Shown piece after piece: positions 56,030 to 64,000 of a stretch of 64,000 nt of DNA. The stretch is from Thozetella sp. PMI_491. Its lineage: Eukaryota; Ascomycota; Sordariomycetes; Chaetosphaeriales; Chaetosphaeriaceae. Location of the stretch: positions 124,001-188,000 of the forward strand of contig MU270078.1 of NCBI GenBank assembly GCA_021432635.1, written 5' to 3'. The notes below the pieces were generated by a model that saw nothing but the letters and a program-made list of their open reading frames with translations, did not search any database and had not been told where the DNA came from. Numbering within the stretch: the first letter of the stretch is position 1; every line of letters starts with the position of its first letter. Both the position numbers and the translations under genes were made by a program.

Positions 56030-58152
56030 CTACCAGGAACATTCTTGGTCATCTACCCATTGCCAAGACTCCCTGAGATTGCGCTGGCTCGCGGCTGTTG
56101 GCCACGCATGCTCAGTTTCCGTCTTGTTCAGCACCTCTAAAAGAGCCAGCCTCTCCGCGTGGTCATCAAACCGATCGCCAGCCGCTGCAACTCCCATACT
56201 CGCAGTAAACATGGCGGGGATGGTGGCGGGGTTGGAAAGTGCCGTGCCACATAACTCGCGGACCTGTTGCCGGATCGCTTCTTGGGTTCTGGCCTGTACA
56301 AGACGGTGGCCTGCGCCGATCTTGGGCAGCAAGGGGTTGTAGCACAGAAGCAGGATGCGTGCAAAGATAGAGTGCACTAGACCAATAACTAAAGGACGTT
56401 CAGCTTTGCTCCACGGGGCAAATATGATAGAGAATAGCTTACCGACAGCATGATTTAGGTATAAAATGGTCGGAAAGACCTCCCCTGCTTCGCGATTCGG
56501 CTCCGTGTAGGCAAGTGGCAGGAAACTAGAAGGTCGAGCCCGTAGCCATTGCTCATCATAACTTTTTAACTCTTCAAAGCGCTTTGAGCTATGTTCTTCT
56601 CCACCAAAGCAGTATTGTACGACATGGGCACAGTTAACAATGATACGGTTTGCCCAAGTGTCGTCGTCGGCATCGTTCAACGACTGGTCGATGAAGTCCA
56701 AGTCCAACGATAGATTGATGGAACGTTGGTTGGCGAAAGCGACTACTATCTCTTGACGAAGCCCAATCCAGAAGCTGGCTTGCCGTAATGGGCTGGTTGG
56801 CTGATTTGGGGGCCCGGGTGTGTTGAGGAATGCTTGGATGCCTAGAAGATGGCCTTCGTGATCGATGCCGAGTAGCTTGACTGGAAGCATGAGGATTGAT
56901 CAATTTAGATTCATGTCCAGGGATATCATGATTCTGTTTCCAAAGGGTCAAACGCACCATCAATCTCCTCTAGAGTTCTAAGCAGAATCGTCGCCGACAG
57001 TAAGTCGTCATCTAGCAATGCGGACGAGTCGTGGGGGATGTTTCCTAGCTGTTGCAAACACCGCTTGTGGTACCGGTCCGCTGCGTAGGAGTCAAATTGT
57101 GATGTGAAGCTAAGGTGACGAGCTGAAAGCGCGAATATAGCATTGAGAAGGATCGGTGAAGTCACGGCGCGCCGGGGAAGTTCGACTGCGAAGTGTCTCT
57201 TTTGGTCGCAAAGATCAAACTAGCAAGATAAACAGGTATGCTGTTAGTGCTAAGAAGTTTTAAAGATGAAGTTCTTGGGAGGATAGGTATTAAATATTGC
57301 TTACCCAGTGACACATATATTCGAGGTAATACTTCATAAGCGTAATCTCCTGAAACTGCAGTAGAGGAAAAGCGAAAGCTGTATTCGGTTTTGGCGGCGC
57401 TCGAGCCAGACTGATAACAGAGTCCAAAGGAACACGACAGAAATCCCTTTTTTCGAGAGGTATTGCTATTGGACTGGTGCCATCGGTGTTTGTTGCGAGA
57501 TTTGTGTACTGTTGCTGCTCATTGAAGGGACGGACATGTTGCTCTGCCGCAAGGGGACACGTCGATTGCCAGGATGAAGATCGGTGAGGAACAGCATCAA
57601 ACTCATCGCAATTGTACAAAGCGTGTATCTCTTCCGTCTCATGGACGAAATATACTAAATATGACATCGTGGATTAGAGATGCACTCGTTTTTTTCCGAG
57701 GCTGACCAATACTCACTGCGTTTTGGACATCGCACCCATTGTTGACGTTGAGAGAACGGGAGGCTACGAAAGCGTGCGCATTATCTTTTAGTTGCCACCA
57801 AATACTATGGAATGACAGGCACCAACCTACTCGTTAGAATTTTTGAACCTTATGAGAGGTGACCGTATGCATTGTGTCCCGGATTCGGCGCAGCGCACAC
57901 AAATGAGTTGGGTATCTGTCTTGGGGCTGTCTTCAGCTGTGCCGGCATCGTAACTCCACTCGCATTTGGCATGCCTTAGTTGGCAAGACTGGTGATAGCC
58001 GATCAGCAAGTGCTTGTGAGAAGTTATTTCATTTGCCGTAGCCGATTACAAGGCAGCAGCCCGGACATTGCCGCTGATGCTCGGCTACATTGATCGATGA
58101 TCAATAGTGGACTTACTTGGCAAGGGCGAGCAATCTCTCGATTCAGACTCAT
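56030..58152 (-). CDS. Zn2Cys6 transcription factor with split, long-loop zinc cluster
   Basis: Six exons on the minus strand (58152-58117, 57988-57831, 57763-57717, 57654-57305, 57219-56958, 56880-56030) join in frame to 567 residues. The zinc cluster is spread over two exons: Cys1 (RPCQ) in the 36-base first exon and the others in exon 2 (SCQLRHAKC, then VRCAESGTQC). The loop between Cys3 and Cys4 is about 20 residues, longer than usual. Exon 3 (47 bases) gives FSQRQQWVRCPKR, a linker typical of this family. The fungal transcription factor domain follows, with EIHALYN, MCHWFDLCDQKRHFAVELPR and ILLNAIFALSARHLS. It is head to head with the sugar transporter gene and likely controls it. Confidence 0.88.
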
Positions 58153-58961
58153 TGTTGCCGCAGAGCATGTGCTGCTAGCAAATGAAACAAGACGTGATGG
58201 GGCTTCTCCAGACTTCGTGCGCAAGGCTCAGCCGGCTACCTCGCTGAAACCCATGAATCTGAGAATGGATACAGCTCGGGGGGTTGTGTTGGTCTTAAAG
58301 TGGAAGACGAGGCAAGATGCCCCGCGAAGAATTTCTGTTCTGGGAATTGGAGGCAAATTCCCCCTCCCAGGGGCTTGACCGTGGCGATGACCAATCGTAC
58401 GCGGCCAATTGCTACCACCGCTAACCCCCTATTGGCTAACCTGGAGTGAAACGGGGGGCTCGACTGCTCCATGACTCGGCTCCAAGGTCGTAGTGCCCGC
58501 TGATTCGACTGAATTGCCCCAAGTAGACCACTCTTCATGCTGGCTTGACCACGTCCCGCGCCTAGTTCGATGCCGGATTGCAGGTCCGAGACAACATTAG
58601 TGCGGGGGCTTCTCCGGCCATCCATTACAATGAGAGAGGGATGGATCCCTGGGGCTGGGGTAAGCTTGGGGTAGAATCCACTTCCCCAGGAATTCAGGAC
58701 GAAAGGACGAGAACGAGGTGACCCCAGGTTAGGCAGGGGTGAGCCGGCGCGCATGGAATCTTTGACGTTTATCACGCCCGGCGTTGAAGTTGTAGCCGGT
58801 TGCTCATATCGTATCAGTCTCTAGTGGGTCGTAGCGGCATCTGAGTCAGTTGCCGAGTTACAACCAAGCCTCGACTGCAACTTGTATATAATGCATCAGC
58901 CATGCCGATCTTCTGTGGTTTTCTAATCCAACTATCATCGGACGCCTTCATCGACACCAAA
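58153..58961. promoter_or_regulatory. Divergent promoter of regulator and sugar transporter
   Basis: This is 0.8 kb with no gene. TATATAA at 58885-58891 stands about 75 bases before the transporter ATG. A long minus-strand frame here (58236-58775) has no family features and was rejected. Confidence 0.55.
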
Positions 58962-61008
58962 ATGAACAAAAACAGCTCATCTGAGATCGCCAGTGCGACT
59001 ATGTCCGAGCATCCCCGCTCAGAGGCCGAGCCTCTCGACCCGTACGGCCCCAAAGGTACGTGTTTTCCCTTGGCCCCTATCTCCAAACCCCAGATCTCAG
59101 AGATTTTAGGTGTCAAGTGTGTCTGAACCAACTAACATGTTCAACAAGGGTTTAAGGGTGTGTTTGCTTCTCGCTATGTCGCAATGTGTGCCGCATTCAG
59201 TGCCATTGGCGGCATGCTTTTCGGCTACGAGTAAGGCGCCCATATTGATTGCAGTTCCTAACTGGCCTCCTAACTTGCATCGTGAAAATACAGCCAGGGT
59301 GTCATATCGGTTACTCTTACTATGGAACACTTCTTGAACCGATTCCCGGAAGTCTCGGATACCGCCCCAGGCGCTGGGTTTGCAAAGGGCTTGATGACAG
59401 CTATGATCACGCTTGGGGCCTTCATTGGTGCCCTGAACCAGGGCTGGATTGCCGATGCATTTTCTCGCAAGTACACCATCATGATCGCCGTGGTTGTATT
59501 TACCATCGGCTCGGCAATGCAGACCGGCTCCGTCAACTACGGAATGCTGGTGGCTGCCCGATTTATTGGAGGACTTGGGATTGGCATGTGAGTGACTTTC
59601 TTCAACCATCGACAGTCTTGTCTATGTTACCATACTTCTAACTCGCTCTTGTCCAGGTTGAGCGCAGTTGCACCTCTCTACATCTCCGAGATCTCGCCTC
59701 CAGAAATTCGAGGCACGCTCCTTGTATTCGAGGAACTCAGCATCGTCGCCGGGATTGTCATCTCGTTTTGGATCACCTACGGTACAATGAGCATCCCCTC
59801 CAACTGGTCATGGCAGTTACCATTCCTGCTCCAGATGCTTCCGGGCCTCCTTCTCGGTTTCGGTGCCATCCTACTCCCCTTCAGCCCGCGCTGGCTCGCA
59901 TCCAAGGGCCGCGAACAGGAGGCGCTGGCTAGCCTTGCACGTCTGAGAATGCTTCCCCCGACAGACCGTAGGGTGCAGCGGGAATGGATGGAGATTGTTT
60001 CCGAGAGTCGATTCCAAGCAGAACTGCTCTCGGAGAGGCACCCGAAACTTACAAAGGACAAAGGAAGTTTGACAAGGCTGCGTCTGGAAGCTGCCATGTG
60101 GGCCGACTGCTTGAAGCCAGGGTGCTGGCGACGCACACATGTCGGGGCTGGACTTATGTTCTTCCAACAATGTAAGTGAAAAACAACACCCTTGAACCTA
60201 GGAACTATATTGACATAAGGCGTGTAGTCGTCGGGATCAATGCGCTGATATATTATTCCCCTACTCTTTTTGGGACAATGGGCCTCGACCTGAACATGCA
60301 GTTAATTATGTCCGGGGTACTCAATATTACCCAGCTCTTTGGCGTGCTCTCCTCTCTGTGGACAATGGACCGCTACGGCCGGAGGAGCCTTCTACTTGCC
60401 GGCGCCATTGGAATGTTCATCGCCCAGATTGTCATTGCAGGACTGGTCGGAAAGTTCAGCAGCGACTGGCCAAGCCACCGAGCGCAGGGTTGGGTCAGCG
60501 TCGCGTTCCTGCTTTTCTATATGGTTGTATTTGGTGCAAGCTGGGGACCGGTACCATGGGCCTTACCCGCAGAAATCTTCCCGTCAAGCTTGCGCAGCCG
60601 CGGTGTAAGCGTATCTGCCTGCTCAAATTGGGCGAACAACTTCATGTCAGCATCCCCATCGTTGTCCATTTCTCCCTCAGATGCCTTGGAAACAGGTCCT
60701 GAGCCTGACGCCCGGGCCCTCAAACCTGCCATCTTGGAAATTTAATGCTGACTTGTGATAGCATCGGTCTGGTCACGCCGCCCCTTGTGCAGAACACCGG
60801 CTATGGCGCGTATATATTCTTCGGCGTTTTCTGCCTCTTGGCATTTCTATGGACTTGGTACTTCGTTCCCGAGACAAATGGTGCTAGCTTGGAGCAGATG
60901 GATAGTGTTTTTAAGGACAGGAGCAACATGGATGACGAGGCAAGACGAGAAGCGATGTTCACGGAAGTTCTGAGGGAGAAGTCAAACTCTCTAACAGGCA
61001 CCGCTTGA
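58962..61008 (+). CDS. MFS sugar transporter
   Basis: Six exons (58962-59055, 59149-59230, 59294-59587, 59657-60171, 60228-60645, 60762-61008) join in frame to 549 residues. All sugar-porter signatures are present: GYDQGVISV, RFIGGLGIGM joined across an intron to LSAVAPLYISEISPPEIRG, PFSPRWLASKGR, QQFVGINALIYYSPTLF across another intron, DRYGRRSLLL, WGPVPWALPAEIFPSSLRSRG and FVPETNGASLEQMD. Twelve membrane helices are expected, at the plasma membrane. Substrate may be a hexose, pentose, quinate or similar; the sequence alone does not decide. An in-frame ATG at 58902 would add 20 residues and is less likely. It is head to head with a Zn2Cys6 gene and two genes away from a sugar/inositol dehydrogenase-like gene. 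Confidence 0.93.
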
Positions 61009-62477
61009 GACCACTATGTATCCATGAGAGAGGGGAAAACATCTAAAAAGACTCGTTCAAACTTCTTTATCCTGAGGATGTTCTCATATGGCCACCCAAT
61101 CATGATTCAATTATATATGGACAGTACAAAGTACCTGGGGCCAATTCTTTGATACCGATTGGGGCAGGTACGTTGTAAAACTAGCTCTCGATGTGGTATA
61201 TTCCGCCTCGGGACTCTATTATTCGGAATCGTCCGGGAAATGCTTCAGGGATGTGAACTGTTTGATGATCTGTTCGAAAATACCACGTACTGTGCTCAAT
61301 TTAGTTCTTAATAACTTACACAGTATATAAACCAGAGCTGTTGGGCAACTCTCTAATTGGGGACTGTAGTATGAGCCGTACGGAGTTGGTAGCATCGAAG
61401 AATCAGGTTAAACTCGGGTGGAAGTGGAGTGTCCGGCTAGGAATCTTTCGACCTCCCTCGCTAAGGGCTTCACTCAATTTAGGGGGTCTGAATACGCTGG
61501 TGGGGCGGTGCTACACTCCACTTCTCAGGGCTCAGGACACCGATTCGGTAGGCCAGAAAGCTGACACACTAACGAGGCGTTCCAGAACTTCCAGCGGAGA
61601 GTCCCTAGTCCTCCGCATGAGGCTTGCCCCACAACAGATCAGTCGTGGCGCGGAATGGCGTCGTGTCCAAAATGCTTTTGCAGCTGGACATGTCCCACTT
61701 GCCTCATGGCGCGCCATGGGATAATTCCTTGGTTAATACAAGGGATAAATTTGCCTCTGGCTGAAGAAGAAGCAATTGGCCGTTGGGCGCGCCGATGGAG
61801 GAGAGTAGAGGCCAGACGAGTAGCGACAAGGGCACAAAGACCAGGGTGGTGTGGTCAGACAAGTCCCTTGTAGATCCCCTCGGAGCTAGGTTCTTTGCTT
61901 TTGGGCTGGTCACTGGCTACTTCGTCTGTTTACGCTTAACGTCAAGATGCCGAGCCCAATAGTTACCGGTGACTCACCACTCGAGAGTGCTGCCAAGCAC
62001 AGGGCCCAGCAAACAATTCCCCACTACAAAGTTATATCCGGTCAAGGCCCGCGCTTGACAGAAGAGCAAGACGGAGGAACAAGAATAGAGAAGTCCTAGC
62101 TAGGACTAGGCGAGGATCAGGACACAGTCGTATCGTAGATCGGTTACACAAATAACGCCAGATGCAATCAGGCACCAGCAAAAGATAGGGCTGCTTTGCG
62201 ATAAGCCCCCAGAGTTTCAGTAACAGCTCTTCGGCCCCGTACCGTGTGCTCGATCCCCCCCCCCCCGCCGACGAAGTGGAGCCCGCGCGTTGCCTACTGC
62301 CTCGCGTGCCGACAGGCCTATCGTACGGACAGGCCTCTTGTGCGGACAGACCTCCGTGCCGCACCAATACATTGACCTTCCCGCTCCGGAGAAGCCAAGG
62401 TGCGCCGGGGGAGGACTTCATCGAGCTGCACCGCGCAGCTGATGCATTTTGTTCTTACAACAACAAGACAAAACACC
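61009..62477. promoter_or_regulatory. Intergenic region with 17-base tandem repeats before ABCC gene
   Basis: No gene seen in 1.5 kb. The frame at 61341-61724 has no family. Near the ABCC gene there is a 12-base C run (62255-62266) and a three-copy 17-base tandem repeat (62306-62356), both in the likely promoter. Confidence 0.5.
62306..62356 (+). repeat. Three tandem 17-base units in the ABCC promoter
   Basis: Units gtgccgacaggcctatc, gtacggacaggcctctt and gtgcggacagacctccg follow each other without gaps. They share the core (c/g)GACAG(g/a)CCT, and two carry CGG. They end about 120 bases before the ABCC ATG, so they may be regulator sites or part of the leader. Confidence 0.75.
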
Positions 62478-64000
62478 ATGTGCACGGCGGCCGACGACGA
62501 CTCGTTTGGCCCCATCGTAGGGCCGAACTGTAGGGGCGGCTTCGACTTCACACTGCTGTTTGAACAGAGCTTCCTCACCTTCCTGCCCGCCGTGATCTTC
62601 TTGGCAATTGCTGCCGTTCGGTTTGGCACGTTGACCCGCGCCAAGGTGAAGACGCAGTCCAATCCATTGCGCATTGCCAAGCTCCTGGCTTCTGGTGCTT
62701 TTATCGCCCTACAGGTGGTCGTTCTGGTCTTCACCACCGAGAGCGTTACCACGACGGCATCCCTCATCGCTGCCGCCGCCAACGTAGCCGCCGCTGTGCA
62801 ACTCTTCGCATTATCCTGGATCGAAGACGCCAGGTCTGTTCAGCCCTCGACCACGATATCGGCCTACCTACTAGGGACTATCTTTCTGGACATCCCCCAG
62901 CTCCGGACGCTATGGATCCTCTACAGCGGCAAGGGCCTGGCGGCGTGCTTCGCGGCGAGCACAGCGGCCAAGTTGGTGATGCTAGCACTTGAGGACCAAA
63001 GCAAGACGCGATATTTGGCGCATCAGTACCGTAATCTGCCCCTGGAGAACACATGCGGCCTCATCAACCGCTGCTTTCTTTTATGGATCAATCCTATCAT
63101 CTTGCGCGGGTACCGCTCGTCGATTACTATGATGGACGTCCCCGAGCTCGACGCCGCCCTCGCATCAGCCGCAATGGAGCCTAAGTTGCAGCATACTTGG
63201 GAGAGTAGGCGACGGCCGGAGAGGCAGCTTGAGTTTGTTTGGGCTGTTTGGAGGGCGTTCTGGCGGCCAATGGCCATTGCCACTATCCCGCGACTCGTGC
63301 TCATCCCCATCCGGTTTACGCGGCCTTTCATCATCTCGAGCGTCCTCACCATGCTCACCGAACCGGAGGACCAAAACACCTCCATCAAGGCTGCTTGTCT
63401 TGTCCTCGGAACTGCGCTAGTATACATTGTTCAGGCAGTCATTGGTCTTCTGGCCGAGCAGCTCAATTACCGTTGTATCCTCGGGGCGCGCGGGGCCATT
63501 ATTGGCTTGATCTACGACCGCTCACTGAAGATGCAGGATGGGGTCTACGACCACGCCGCTGCCGTGACGCTGATGAGTGGCGACTCGGATCGCATTGCTC
63601 AATCTCTCACGCTCGCTCAGACCCTTCTCAGCCGGTTCATCGAGGTCGCTCTTGGCCTTTATCTTCTTGCGCGCCAGCTCGGATGGGTTTGCGTTGTGCC
63701 AATTACACTTGTTGCCAGTAGGATCCCCGACCTCGCTGCTCCTCTAATGCCTTGCTGACCATGTCCCAGTGGCAACCTACGCTAGCTCGCGTATATCCAG
63801 TCAGATTAGCGGCCACCAGCGGCAGTGGATGGCAGCCGTACAGATGCGTGTTGGTACCACAGCTTCCGCACTCGCCGAGATACGCAGCATCAAGATGATG
63901 GGCCTGAGTCCCCTGACCGCGGAAAATCTCCAAAACTTGAGGATAGAGGAGACGAACCGCTTCGCCGATTTTCGATGGGATGTAGTTCTGCAGAACGTGA
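62478..64000 (+). CDS. ABCC (MRP-type) full ABC transporter, N-terminal part (cut by window end)
   Basis: Exons are 62478-63717 and 63770 onward, with a 52-base intron; the frame is open to the window end. The N-terminus CTAADDDSFGPIVG followed by RGGFDFTLLFEQSFLTFLP is typical of fungal ABCC proteins. It leads to the extra membrane domain TMD0 (about residues 25-165), then the linker with NTCGLINRCFLLWINPIILRG, then the first ABC membrane domain (GLIYDRSLKMQD, VTLMSGDSDRI). Exon 2 continues RISSQISGHQRQWMAAVQMR and IRSIKMMG, the conserved intracellular loop. Nucleotide-binding domains lie beyond the window. Family members export conjugates, toxins or metabolites. The ATG at 62478 is chosen over an in-frame ATG at 62442. 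Confidence 0.88.

Noticed and set aside
58236-58775. Minus-strand frame of 179 codons between regulator and sugar transporter
   Set aside because: Low complexity of features, Ser/Gly/Arg-rich without motifs, and it lies in a divergent promoter.
61341-61724. Plus-strand frame of 127 codons upstream of the ABC gene
   Set aside because: No family and no signs of coding constraint.
1-64000. A secondary-metabolite cluster spanning the window
   Set aside because: Tailoring-type enzymes, regulators and transporters are present but scattered, and no PKS, NRPS, terpene synthase or prenyltransferase core gene was found inside the window.

Overview
The window is nuclear DNA of a filamentous ascomycete (Pezizomycotina). 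The evidence is short GT-AG introns of about 50-90 bases in most genes, Zn2Cys6 regulators, a killer-toxin-like GH18 chitinase, a HET-domain relic, a 2EXR-domain protein and a fungal rhodopsin-domain membrane protein. I cannot fix the genus. Base composition and gene families fit Eurotiomycetes or Sordariomycetes.

I support 25 protein-coding genes (two cut by the window edges) and one decayed gene. No rRNA, CRISPR array or convincing tRNA was seen, and no autonomous mobile element could be named. Exon joins were worked out by hand from splice signals and reading frame.

Layout. 1-10.3 kb: the tail of a Zn2Cys6 regulator, a PhyH-type dioxygenase, a small 8-Cys secreted protein, a Zn2Cys6 regulator, a monocarboxylate-type MFS transporter and a rhodopsin-domain membrane protein. 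The regulator and the MFS transporter share a 16-base promoter element. 10.3-13.5 kb: no gene seen. 13.5-20 kb: a TRI12-like efflux MFS, a GST-like protein and an 856-residue ankyrin protein with a PigL-type N-terminus. 20-24.3 kb: gene-free and A+T-rich, probably a decayed insertion zone. 24.3-32 kb: a small conserved protein, a Zn2Cys6 regulator divergent from a beta-propeller protein, a HET-domain relic and an epoxide hydrolase. 34.6-38.3 kb: a GMC oxidoreductase and a pepsin-type protease. 39.6-46.1 kb: a 1309-residue LysM/chitin-binding/GH18 killer-toxin-like chitinase, head to head with a 302-residue secreted protein of unknown function. 46.7-47.8 kb: a 2EXR protein. 48.6-52 kb: sulfide:quinone oxidoreductase head to head with an ETHE1/Blh-like persulfide dioxygenase. 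52.3-52.9 kb: an 8-Cys secreted protein. 54-61 kb: a Gfo/Idh/MocA dehydrogenase, a Zn2Cys6 regulator and a sugar transporter, the last two divergent. 62.5 kb to the end: the first part of an ABCC (MRP-type) transporter.

How the genes work together. Three arrangements look functional rather than accidental: the chitinase with its secreted neighbour (candidate two-part secreted antagonism system), the SQR with its dioxygenase (mitochondrial sulfide oxidation), and the regulator, sugar transporter and dehydrogenase group (candidate sugar or polyol use). The rest is an accessory mix of regulators, transporters and single oxidative enzymes. No polyketide or peptide synthase core gene lies inside the window.
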